Source: Dryococelus australis
Taxonomy: Eukaryota; Arthropoda; Insecta; Phasmatodea; Phasmatidae
DNA length: 64,000 nucleotides
Assembly: GCA_029891345.1 (NCBI GenBank)
Contig: CM057009.1
Coordinates: forward strand, 291,844,966-291,908,965
Reading direction: 5' to 3'
Shown here: in pieces, positions 46,196-56,459 of the stretch
Layout of the letters: the number at the start of each line of letters is the position of its first letter
How positions within the stretch are numbered: position 1 is the first letter of the stretch
The notes under the pieces: model-generated
The model's input: only the letters and a program-made list of their open reading frames with translations
The model's database searches: none
What the model was told of the DNA's origin: nothing
Program-made: the position numbers and the translations under genes

Positions 46196-47295
46196 TCCCA
46201 AGGATTTTTCTTGTAAAAGCGCAAAACATTGTTCAGAATGTAGTGGGCAAATTCGTGTGAATAGCGATGTATAAAAACCGTGGAACATTTATTGCTTATT
46301 TTTATGTTTTGATTGAAAGAAAACAAAACATTTGCCAAAGAAAAAGTCAGCCTCTTAATTGACAGAGAACTTGCAAGGCACGTGTTAAGTAATTGCGTCG
46401 GCATATGCCTAGAAGATAAGATGGAAAGTCACTTTAATTAAAAAGCCATCCATTGGAATCAGAGGGATTCCAGGCCACGCAAAACTTACAACATGCCGAG
46501 CATGCTACCACATGAGAAAATGCGCTCGGATAATTTAATGAGCAAGGGACCTCTTTACAAAAGTCCTCAAGGGAAACAACTGCATTAACTATTCTTGAAT
46601 TCAACCTTTAAAAAATTACTTCCCGTTAATGAATACGTATTATAACAATAAGAATAACCTTCAGTAACGTTAGCAGCAGATTGAGAAAATTAGTGCTCTG
46701 CGATAACGTCCATCAAAAGAATATAAAAAAAAAAAAAAAAAAAACTTTAAATTACGTAAATTTCTTCTTTTGATAGCATTAGCGTAAAAACTACGTATGT
46801 TTAATAACATTTACGTTCTTAAAAATTTTACTGTGCCACTTAAGCAATGCATGGGTTTTAGTGGCTAGCTCGACAGCAGCGTGTTGTCTTTAATTTTTGG
46901 CGGGCGGATAAGTTAAGCAGGATCTTTAACAGTGTTCGCCTTACCGCGGACTAGCCATAACTAAAACAATTGCATTTAAAAACCGATCTTATTGACACGC
47001 GTGTTTCGCGTGGTTGCTATTTTAGGCAACCGAGAGAAATTCGCTTGTGACTGGTGTGGACAGGGTCAAATAGTAAATTCGCAGAACTAAACTTAGAAAC
47101 AAGCGCAGTGTTCCCAGTTTCTTTCAGAAGGCCCAGTTGTATCTTATATACGAGTTTTCGTGCCCATTCAAAACCGCCATCTCATCTGAAATTATTTCGG
47201 CGTGATTTTTTTATATCATTTCTTCCAAATGCACGCATCGAAAGACTGCTCTGAAAGCGCTAACTGAAATTCCGCCGATATGTGTGACGTACGTG
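46196..47295. other. Mostly unassigned
   Basis: Contains an A-run at about 46722-46744 and a short TTCGCCTTACCGCGGACTAGCC (about 46938) that may be a lone GTTCACGG-family end. No gene is supported. Confidence 0.4.
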
Positions 47296-47528
47296 TAGAG
47301 TATTTTTTAAGTTCATTGACCTGCAGGCTAGATTCTACAGTCTTATGTACAAATATGTCGATATCCACTGCACATTGGTTGTCTGCTGTCACAGTGGAAG
47401 GTGACGATTGGACACCGTTCTCCAGGAGGTGTCAAACACCGTGTGGACCAATGGCTTAAGTATATATAAACGCACATGTTTTGAATTCCAGCTTGTCCCA
47501 AAATGAATCCGCGAATTGTTCAGGTCTG
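47296..47528. mobile_element. hAT-type MITE, TAGAGACCTG family, copy 2
   Basis: Closely similar to 19286-19519 across its length (CTGTCTGCTGTCACAGTGGA-type, CCAATGGCTTAAG, TATATAAACGCACATG). The left end starts TAGAG; the right end stops at CAGGTCTG, with the last bases altered, and no TSD is evident. Confidence 0.85.
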
Positions 47529-47589
47529 AAATAATTAAGCGAACATCTTGTAGACAGCTGGACCGTTCAACTGCACTCTAATCTTGATA

Positions 47590-48000
47590 TAGTGAGAACT
47601 AAGCTAAATTAGTGAGAATAGTGAAAATTGTCCAACTGATAATCGGTGCCAGGTAATAATTATTATATTGGCTGAATTTCACTGAATTATTTGCGATTTC
47701 CTCTCAATATCAAGAATAACACTTCAATAAATAATTTGTTCCCAGTTAATTTGCTTGATTCGCCAGTCGGCAGTAGCTTATCAAGTGACTTTCAGTGAAT
47801 GTTATTGTCCTGATTCTGGCATAGAGTGTGATCAGTCAATCAAGAGCGGGGAAGGCTTCAGTAATGGCCTGAACTAAGTTATCATTGTGGAATTCACCTG
47901 GAGTGAATTTTGATTACCACGATGAAGCCGAAATCAGAATGGTTGGGCCGGGAATCGAAACCGGAATTCTCACGAATGCGAGCACAGTGTTTTAGAGGCC
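47590..48000 (-). repeat. tRNA-cored element, truncated by a SINE
   Basis: Words AGTGAGAA and AGTGAATTTTG/TTCACTGAATTA recur from 47590 to 47920. A tRNA-like segment on the minus strand at 47941-48000 has CCGGTTTCGATTCCCGGCC. The expected second arm is not found to the right, where a SINE begins at about 47997. Confidence 0.5.
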
Positions 48001-48275
48001 ATGGTGGCTGAGTGGTTAGACTGCTCGCCTCCCACCAAGGCTAACCGGGTTCAAACCCTGGCCGGGTCACTCCCGGATTTTCGCAAGTGGGAATCATGCT
48101 GGACGATGCCGCTGGTCGGCGGGTTTTCTCCGGGATCTCCCGTCCCCTCCCGCCCTTGCATTCTGGCACTGCTCCTTTCTCGCATCATTTCATCCTCATC
48201 GGCTCCCATGGCCTCGTTGTTAAGAGCCGCCCGCAAAATATCTCAACTCAACTCAGCTCCAGTGTCTGTAACACC
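47997..48275 (+). mobile_element. SINE family 1, copy 3 (near full length)
   Basis: This is the best-preserved copy. The head is GGTGGCTGAGTGGTTAGAC with B box GGGTTCAAACCCTGG, both tRNA-Ser/Leu-like. The body has CCGGATTTTCGCAAGTGGGA and TTTTCTCCGGGATCTCCCGT, and the tail has CAACTCAACTCAGCTC. The ORF at 48001-48324 is incidental. Confidence 0.9.
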
Positions 48276-48339
48276 ATGGCTCCTCCTCTATAGGTTAGCA
48301 CGTGTAGTGTGCTGCACTTTCTAACTGAGAGTGGCGAGC

Positions 48340-48545
48340 GGAGACATTTGGATGGCTCTTAACATCGGGATCTTGAGAGCCGATGAGGGCGAAGCTACGT
48401 GCGTATGGAGCAGCGCCGGAAGGCAAGAGCGGGGAAACGGGAGATCCCCGAGAAAACTCGCCGGCCAGCGGTATCGTCGGGCACGATTCCCAGGTGTAAA
48501 AATCCGGAGGCGACCCTGCCGAGAATCGAACCAGGTTCGCCACTG
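48340..48545 (-). mobile_element. SINE family 1, copy 4
   Basis: On the minus strand: B box GGTTCGATTCTCGGCAGGG, then the CTCGGGGATCTCCCGTTTCC body and the GCTCTCAAGATCC tail region. It lies tail-to-tail with copy 3, separated by about 65 bp. Confidence 0.85.
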
Positions 48546-48570
48546 TGGGACTTTTAACTGAGAAATACGG

Positions 48571-48995
48571 GTAAATGGTGTTCGCGCTTAAGGGAGAGCT
48601 TTTGAAATCTACCTTTGAAAAATGTCACTGCCCTTGACTGCGTACATTTTAACGTGTACACCAACTGGCGTGCGCTCAGTAAAGTTGCCAAAGACTGAAG
48701 GAAAGCAGTTCCACGTCTTAGCGTCGAATTAAACGTATTAGGTAAACATTTGTGAATACTCAAATAATTTCCTTAATTTCTGATTTTTTAATACATTCAA
48801 AACGTAAGAATGAGGATGTTTTCAAAATTTTTACTTTGCTGATAATTACAGTTTCACTTGAGCGACACATGAACAAAGTGATCAGGCCTATGGCAGTGTA
48901 GATTCTACATATGGCGGAAGAATACACAATGCGCGTACAAGTATATCTTAAGCATGGTTTTAAAAAGTGGTCAGTTTACAGTCAACAGCCTTGAT
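48571..48995. mobile_element. GTTCACGG-family MITE, copy 7 (long class, inverted)
   Basis: In reverse orientation to copies 3 and 8. Its right side reads TTAAGCATGGTTTTAAAAAG then GTCAACAGCC, and the interior CATATGGCGGAAGAATACAC is the complement of the shared long-class block. The ends are diverged. Confidence 0.7.
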
Positions 48996-50251
48996 GCCTG
49001 TTAACCATGCCATGCCAGTTTTGGTAGGCTACTTTCCTTGCAGTGTTTAAGGGCGCTAATCACGAAAAAAAAATGCATTATTTAATAGTTTGTACGATTA
49101 AAAAAGTTCTTCGTGTAGTTGTTAATTTTAAGTGCTCTTTCTTCGCGTAAAAAAATGTTTCGACTGCATAGTTTTTGCATCATGGCATGCCAAAATCACT
49201 ATTTTAGTTTTTTTTTTGTAACTTACAAACAAAATAAGCGAAAACATTTACAGAAATTTTTTTTTAAATGTATCTTAATTCATTCTAAGGCGTGTTTACA
49301 AAAATCTATTTTACAAAAGTCATGAATTGTTACAAATAAAAAATAATGGCAAAATCCTCCTTATTTGGAGCAATATTTGAAAATTGCGAAAACATTTCGT
49401 AGCGTGGTTTTAAATATTTCTAAAGAACTCTCATGGTATCACATTTCGAAGAGAATTAACTTACTGATGCTAGTGAGTTAGTATTTATTATTCGTTCATC
49501 CCAAAACCACTAAACCTGTGATTTTGTCATGCTATTATTAAAATAATAGGGTATAAATTTTTTATGCAAAGAAATAGTATTTCTAAGTAATGTCTACGAG
49601 TTGAACAATATCTTTTACAAATTCAAATAAATTAATTTGTTCGTAGCAAGCATCCTTAAGTTGTCCACTAAGGCTAGTTTATTTAACATTAGTCTAATAG
49701 TAGATGCGATAATAACTTTTCATAAATATTTTACATTATTATATGCAATGTTACCGCACGGTTACAGTCAAAATCCAGAGAAAAAGTGGCTGCACGAATT
49801 TAACGGTGGGAGAAATTGCAAACATGGTATGTTCCATCATTACCGAGCAGGCAGGCAAATTTCTTTAAATTTCCAACTTGTAGTACGTGATGATGAACAG
49901 GGCCGCATCAGCCTCATTCATCTCGCACGATCTAATTATCAATAATCGGCGTTGTCGTCTACACAAAGCCCGGTTCATGCTATCCCCAATCCATCACGCA
50001 CGTAATTAAGTTCACGAGCTACGGTAGAATTATAGTCAGGGAATTCTGGGCGGCAGGACTAATATCGCGTGTGCGTAAATTTCGGCACGGAAACGAGAAA
50101 AATATATTTTTTTTTTTTTATGTTTTCGCGGTATTGCGGCAGAAGGAATATTTCCGGCCAGCTTCCCCGGAGCTCTTCGAAATAAAAAAATAACTGGACG
50201 AGCTATCGGGAGGGAAACAAAAAGGAACAAGGTTGTTCCGCGTTATTGTAG
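48996..50251. other. No recognisable feature
   Basis: AT-rich. The ORFs at 49119-49945 have no motif. Confidence 0.4.
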
Positions 50252-51207
50252 CACCGAGAAAAATGTTTTGTTGAATCAAACAAGATTTGTTTGGTGCGAC
50301 CATTTTATTTGTTTGTATAGGGGCAATTAAATATCTTGTCGCTGAAACCAAATTAGTTTTTTTTTTTTTTTTTCATTTGGTTGGTGCAACTAAAGATTTG
50401 TTTGGTTACACGTAGGCCTACATTAAACAGTTTGGGCCGATATAAAAATCTTACAAGTTGGTCCTAGTTTCGAACCTAGATCACCTGCGTCCGAACGCCA
50501 CGCCTTAGTAATCTCAGCTAATTATTTTTTCCCAACCTTCATTTGACGTTGTTGTGACATTTTTGACGTTGACGAAGCTCTAGTGAGACCGACCTGTTGA
50601 CGGATTCCCAGTGCGACAATCGAGCTGAGCATCTGCCACGTCGGAGGCTCCGGGGCGCGAACCCGCCACCCTTCGACTACAAGTTGTCCACCCTACCCCT
50701 GAGCCACGAGGGCAGGGCTGGCTAATGCGACAACTAATGCCCCCCGGGAAAGCTTTTCAATCGATATGTTCCAAATATTGGACAACGTGTGCAAACAAAT
50801 ATTTCAAGTCTTGCAGTTTTAGTTGTCAGTTTCTTGCTGCATTGTTTTGTTAACGAGTTTATACAATCGTTAAGCATCAATAGACGCACCAACAAACACG
50901 GTTACTATCCTAATTGTCGCGAGAAATAAAAACAAACTCTCGAGTTGTATTTTCGAACGAAGGCAGTCAAATGAGTGGCCAAACAAATATATACAGGTGA
51001 TTCAACAGAATATTTAGTTGAAAGTCTAATTTTTTTTTTGTCCCGACACAAAGATTTTGTTTATTCAAACATATATTTTGTTGGACGAATAAAAGTCATT
51101 TTATTGCTTTTCAATTTTTTTTTGCTCAACAGTATGTTTTGTTAGAGCAACTTAATACATATTTGACCCTATACAAACAAATATTTTGTTCAATTTTTTT
51201 CTCAGTG
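50252..51207. mobile_element. tRNA-cored element, AACAAAATATTTTGTT type
   Basis: The ends CACCGAGAAAAATGTTTTGTTG and CAATTTTTTTCTCAGTG are inverted. AG dinucleotides sit on both outer sides (50250-50251, 51208-51209). The arms repeat AAATATTTTGTT and GGTTGGTGCAACTAAA words. A minus-strand tRNA-like segment at 50459-50522 has TAGCTGAGATTACTAAGGC and TAGGTTCGAAACTAGG. A family-2 SINE is nested at 50590-50722. The CACTG-type ends and a short duplication recall CACTA/Chapaev-like transposons, but no transposase is present. Confidence 0.6.
50590..50722 (-). mobile_element. SINE family 2, copy 2
   Basis: Minus strand: GTGGCTCAGGGGTAGGGTGG, GGCGGGTTCGCGCCCCGGAG, CCTCCGACGTGGCAGATGC. It matches 22283-22402 and is nested in the 50.3-kb element. 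Confidence 0.8.
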
Positions 51208-51380
51208 AGGTTTGTGTACTGCGGATGTCAGTAATTTTTGTTATCACGGCAAGGCGTTAAAACAGAATTAATTATCTATCTTTGAAAAGCAGTCGTAATA
51301 ACCTTCTCAGCGCATTGTCTATTGCGAAACTGCTTTCCAAACGTCACATAAAGTACGATAATCGTAGGGGTTGCCGTGAT

Positions 51381-51661
51381 TAGAGACCCGGGAATTTCGC
51401 GGATTCAATTGGCAACGAGCTGTCTCCAAAATGAATTTGCGTACTCGACCATCAGTTATATGTTTGTTGACTGGCGCCCCCATGTTCACTCCTGAAGAGG
51501 TTGCGCCGAATTAGGGTTCTCTTTTCCTGGTAAGTAATTGACTCAAATTCGTTCAGGGCATTTCCCCTCATAAGATGCGGTCTGATTGAAAAATAAGTCG
51601 AATGTACGTGTGTTTGAAGTAGCTTGTCATGAAATAGAACTCGCAAAAATTCCCGGCTCTG
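51381..51661. mobile_element. hAT-type MITE, CCCGGGAATT family
   Basis: The ends TAGAGACCCGGGAATTTCGC and CGCAAAAATTCCCGGCTCTG are inverted. The flanks share GTGAT, but a full 8-bp TSD is not preserved. 281 bp, non-coding. The TTCGCG word links it to the other TAGAG-end MITEs. Confidence 0.75.
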
Positions 51662-51815
51662 TGATCATGATAGTTCCCCGCCAGCAATTGATGTGTCGTA
51701 CTGGACTGTACGATTTTTGTTAAGTGGACTGTAATTTAACTCTCTAATTATTTAATATCACAAATTAGTGAGATTTTTTTAAAAGAATGTATGTACTATT
51801 TTGCAAGCAGAACTA

Positions 51816-52100
51816 CATTGTAGCAAATAATAGTATTTATATTCCTTCACGAACGCCACCACACAATAATGCCAACATATTAAAATGTTACAACATTCGA
51901 ATGTATTTGACATTGTAGCAAATAATAGTATTTATATTCCTTCACGAACGCCACCACACAATAATGCCAACATATTAAAATGTTACAACATTCGAATGTA
52001 TTTGACATTGTAGCAAATAATAGTATTTATATTCCTTCACGAACGCCACCACACAATAATGCCAACATATTAAAATGTTACAACATTCGAATGTATTTGA
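51816..52100. repeat. 95-bp tandem repeat, three copies
   Basis: Units starting CATTGTAGCAAATAATAGTA lie at 51816, 51911 and 52006. They are identical as read, and the third runs into a GTTGTTTTTC variant near 52100. Confidence 0.95.
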
Positions 52101-52310
52101 CGTTGTTTTTCAACTCGGAGTGAGCGTATTTGGGCATGGCCCGAGGGCTATCATAGTCCTTTAAAGTGCAACTCGAATGGAGACTGAATTCGCTACTGGT
52201 GCGCCGCACGGGATTACCCCGGGGAAACCTACTGGACACGGGCGAGGTCCGCCGTTTCTCAAGTGTGACAGTGCTGATCGGATCCGTTAGGTGTCCAGCC
52301 CTGATCACTT
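52101..52310 (-). repeat. GC-rich segment, possible retroelement 3' region
   Basis: A sharply GC-richer block sits against the 95-bp array. On the minus strand a 76-aa ORF (52078-52308) runs toward the array. A non-LTR retroelement 3' end with terminal tandem repeats would look like this, but no RT or endonuclease is present. Identity unknown. Confidence 0.3.
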
Positions 52311-52559
52311 AGTGGGGAGTTCGCAAATCTTATCGCACAAACATACGATATTGCAGCAGCTCGTTCTTTAATTTCTGCCCAGGTACGAGTACCTGAAATG
52401 GCATACCACGTAACCTGTATATCAGACACAGTTCAATAAATTTAGATGAAATTGTTTTACAATAGGCGTTTGGCACTTAACTGAGCTCTTTTGCAAGCCC
52501 AGCTTTGGAACACATTCTCTAACTATTTTTTTTCCTCCCCACTATGTAAAACTAATATT

Positions 52560-52887
52560 GCAGATTATAACTACTGCCAGTTGTGTAAAATAAATTAAAT
52601 GAGTTTAGTTTTAATGGCTTGAAAAACAATTAATTCTTTCCCCAAACACATTCATCGGTATACGTGATTGCGAATTCACGTGCAATCATCATGTTAGTGA
52701 TCTTGCACTGTTTCTTGGAAACTGCTAATAAATTAAATATATGTGTAAGACCAGTAATAGCTGTCATTTTTATATTTATGATATCTTGTCCCAAGTCTCT
52801 AACCTCTGGGTATCTGATTAGCTTTCTACTGTACTTTCAAACACATTCTTGGATTTAAGCTGATACTGCATGCAAAATAGGATATTG
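52560..52887 (+). repeat. Direct duplication, copy 1
   Basis: Nearly identical (by eye, mid-90s percent) to 54355-54687 in the same orientation, with small substitutions and one 2-bp difference near 52763. Non-coding. Confidence 0.9.
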
Positions 52888-53033
52888 CACTTTACTAATG
52901 TGTCGAGTTTAACAGTGAAATTTATACGATCGGTAATGCTTAAGTATATGGCAATGCATACATATAGGTGCACAAAAATTCAATATAAATTTTGGATACA
53001 CAGATTTAAAAGATAAACTTATTAATTATCAGT

Positions 53034-53742
53034 ATAGGGGCAGTTAAATATTTTGTTGCTGATGCCAAATTATTCTGTTGTTCTTTCTTAGTTGCCACAA
53101 ACTATAAGATTTGGTTGGTGCAACTAAATATTTGTTTGGCTTTAGGTACATTAAAAAGTTTCGGTTAGTGTAAAAGAAACTGAAGTTCGACAGATATTCG
53201 AACTTAAATCGTTTGCGCCCGATCGCTACGCCCTATCAAATCCAACTAATGTGACTACTAGGAAGATAGGAATTTTTTTTAATAGGCCTACATACAATTC
53301 AAAATACTTAACAACGTGCGTAAATAATTATTTAATGTTTACAGCTTTACTTTTCAGTTACCCATTGAACTGGTTTTTCTAGAATTTTTATACAGTTATT
53401 AAGCATCAATAAGTGCACTAACAAACACTGTTACTAGCATAAGAGTCACAAAATTTACAAACAAACTCTAGAGCTGTATTTTTGAACGAAGGCTATCAAA
53501 TGAGTGGTCTAACAAAAATATACAGTTGATTCAACTAAATATTTTGTTGACAGTTTTTTTTTTTTTGCTCAACGCAGATTTTTTGCTTATTCAAGCGTGC
53601 ATTTTGTTAGACGAACAAAGTAAATTTTGTTGCTTTTAAAGTTTAGTTTACTCAACAAAATATTGTGTTGGGGCAACTAAATATATATTCGACCCTATAC
53701 AAACAAATATTTTGTTGGCGGAAAAGACATTTCTCATGGTGA
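53034..53742. mobile_element. tRNA-cored element, AACAAAATATTTTGTT type, copy 2
   Basis: Aligns with 50300-51209: GGGGCAGTTAAATATTTTGTT, TTGGTTGGTGCAACTAAA, and a minus-strand tRNA-like segment at about 53195-53250 (AAGTTCGAATATC). It ends CATTTCTCATGGTGAGG. It lacks the SINE found in copy 1, and its left terminus is truncated. Confidence 0.65.
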
Positions 53743-53813
53743 GGAGATATATTGTATGTCGAAGGCCTAAAATCATGTGATGGCACTCTCGTTGCATGCT
53801 TCATTGCCAGGTG

Positions 53814-53955
53814 CGCCTATTTTTCGCGAAAAGATTTCAGCAGGACAAGCTGTGTTCCAATACACTTTGGATTAGAACCACTTTCGTGATTGGATCATTT
53901 GAATCGTTACGCGCCTTATCTGTATGCCAGCGAATCACGGCCGGTCAGTTGTAGT
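53814..53955 (+). repeat. Dispersed repeat R5, copy B, left part
   Basis: Matches 20195-20310: TTTTCGCGAAAAGATTTC, CAAGCTGTGTTCCAA, CACTTTCGTG and TCACGGCCGGT. It breaks off at about 53955 and resumes at 55366. The left outer flank contains CAGGTG. Confidence 0.65.
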
Positions 53956-55365
53956 GGAGAGTAAGGGGTGAAGAAATAAAAAATTATTGTGATGTAAAAT
54001 GATGATAGTGTGAAAACATAACAAAAAAGTGAATGTACGACCAAATTTAATTTTAGCAGTTTAAATATGTTGTGGACACCTTTACAGATGAATATATGGA
54101 GAATATTAAAATCAGTAACGTTTCCAAGCAAAAATAAGTAATAAGTACTCGTGTTAAACAAGCTCTTAAAACAATCTGTCATTCAATTGTATTATTCTGA
54201 AGAACTAGTGCATCTCAACTAAGCACACTACATACAAAGAACATCAGACAATTAAGAAATTTTTACCATTTTTAGTAAGACGAAACAAACTATTTCTATT
54301 GAAAAATGACATGTTCCTCATAAAAATAATATTCAATGATTAAACGAGCAAGCGCTGATTATAACTACTGCCAGTTGTGTAAAATATATTAAATGAGCTT
54401 AGTTTTAATGGCTTGAAAAACAATTACTTCTTTCCCCAAACACATTCATCGGTATACGTGATTGCGAATTCACGTGCAATCATCATGTTAGTAATCTTGC
54501 ACTGTTTGTTGGAAACTGCTAATAAATTAAATATATGTGTCCGACCAGTAATAGCTCAGTCATTTTTATATTTACGATATCTTGTCACAAGTCTCTAACC
54601 TCTGGGTATCTGATTAGCTTGCCACTGTACTTTGAAACACATTCTTGGATTTAAGCTGATACTGCATGCAAAATAGAATATTGCAATCTTACATTAATTT
54701 GCGACGTCTAGTAAACTAGAAGTTCTCGATGCCTTCGAAGCGCAGAGGACCAGAGCAGTTCTGAAAAGGATTCAGGCGGACTCCCCGGTCCATCTCGTCG
54801 CCATATAAGTAGAAGCCGTTCTCAGCAGTTGAACGGAACTCCAGGCCAATGAGACATCATCATTTCAATCAGTTGGTCGCTCTCCTTCTCCGTCGTGGAA
54901 ACTACCTCGTCCAGTCGTGCAGCCATCATCTCCAGAACGTCATAACTTTTTACTTCTCCAGCCAAAACGTTCTGCTCAAAACGTTCAAAGCCAATTCAAA
55001 GACAAAAGCTCCACTTAGCAACCATTCGTGAGATCGGCATTTTATATGGTCATAAAATTGTTCTCCACGTCGACAGGCAGTGTATGAGAAATTTAATAGG
55101 AATTCATCAGCTTGTATGTGCGTTGAAAACAAATCAAACATATAGTTAAAAACACGTGGTAGAGTGTCGATAGACTCTGCAGTTTCACATAAATATCTTA
55201 CAACGAAGTTCCATTTGTGACATAGACTTAATAAAATCATGTTTTAAATTGAAAACATATATGGATGGACATTTTAAGGATACCTTAATTTATGATGAAA
55301 CAAGTAAGATAAATGAATAATGAGTGAGATGATAAGTAAGGAACAACTGTAAGGGGAATCTTTAT
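53956..55365. other. 1.4-kb insertion in R5
   Basis: Splits R5 copy B. It contains the second copy of the 0.33-kb duplication (54355-54687) and a GC-richer stretch at 54720-54960 with a CCATATAAGTAGAAGCCG TATA-like word, which could be LTR-derived. No coding domain was recognised, and TSDs were not resolved. Confidence 0.45.
54355..54687 (+). repeat. Direct duplication, copy 2
   Basis: Partner of 52560-52887, same orientation, 1.8 kb apart. The high identity contrasts with most repeats here and points to a recent event. Confidence 0.9.
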
Positions 55366-55514
55366 ACAGTGTCGGAGGAACTTAATTCTGATTGGCTCAC
55401 TCATGTAACAGACTATCTTGACAAAAAGACAAGCAGCCAAATCAAGTCAAGACTGCAAGTGAGCATATAGAATATCGAAGTCTATCTTCCGCGTAATTCT
55501 TTTTGCGAAAAGCA
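55366..55514 (+). repeat. Dispersed repeat R5, copy B, right part
   Basis: Continues R5: CTTAATTCTGATTGGCTCAC, TGTAACAGACTATCTT and AAAGACAAGC, as in 20320-20400. It ends TTTTTGCGAAAAG, the inverse of the left end, followed by CAGGTG. Confidence 0.65.
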
Positions 55515-56214
55515 GGTGACCTTAATAATCGCCTTTATGGGCAATGAACTGCACTCGTGTGCAATCTTTACAGCGGCAATTCACCTCTTGAGATTCTCGA
55601 GGATAACCTTATCATTTTACGGTGTAGTAACCAACAGGAAAGTGTATCAGTGCTACACGTTGTTAGAATTGCAACGCATTTCGCTCAGGAGAAATGCGGT
55701 CAGCGGTAGCCTACTAAGGAGATTGAGTCAGCACGAGCAGCATTGCGAAAGCATTATCTATCGGCACGAAAAACCTGCAGGTTGGGTCGTATTAATCAGG
55801 TCTGGCTGACACCGAAGGATGGCCATGGGCTGACGACCATAACCCCGCCCACAGCAAGCCATCGGCGAATAGGATTGAGTTGCAGCATACTAACAGGAGG
55901 GGGGGCGAGAAGAGAGGTCGGGGGAACCCAACCAGGAGAGATGGTATTCGTGGGGCATCAGTGATGCGAGACGGTCACAAGACGGCAGGGCTCTGATCAT
56001 CGGCTCTTCGGGGGTGAGTTGTTCAGGGGAAAGAGAGCAATTCCTACCCAGTCCCCCCTAACCTGTTCCCGAGGACTTGCAATAGTTTTACTTAACGATT
56101 AAATAGTATTGGTAGCCCTAATAATACTATTAATCACCCTTTCCCTCCTGTCTTCCTTTAAGTTGGGGCCTCTCCTTAAATAACATGCACAACGTTTCTC
56201 GAAAACTTAAATTG
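55515..56214. other. Unassigned, partly GC-rich
   Basis: The segment 55640-56060 is GC-richer than its flanks and may be part of a retroelement, but no domain is recognisable in the ORFs at 55516-55964. Confidence 0.4.
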
Positions 56215-56237
56215 TTTTGCACAGGTGGAGAGCAGAG

Positions 56238-56455
56238 AGGTTGAAGTTCTGGCGGCTAATAACAACGAGGTCTTGAGAGCCGATGAGGGTGAGATGAGGT
56301 GATAATGGAGCAGTACCGGAAATTAAAAGGCGGGGGAAATTGGAGATCCCCGAGAAAACCCGCCGACCGGCGTCATCGTCCGCCACGATTCCCACTTGCG
56401 AAATTCCGGAGTGACCCGGCCGGGAATTGAACCCGGTTCGCCTATTTGGGAGACG
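56238..56455 (-). mobile_element. SINE family 1, copy 5
   Basis: Minus strand: B box GGGTTCAATTCCCGGCCGGG, then ACTCCGGAATTTCGCAAGTG, then TTTTCTCGGGGATCTCC, and a GGCTCTCAAGACC tail region. Its head end abuts the LINE fragment that starts at about 56460. Confidence 0.85.
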
Positions 56456-56459
56456 AACA

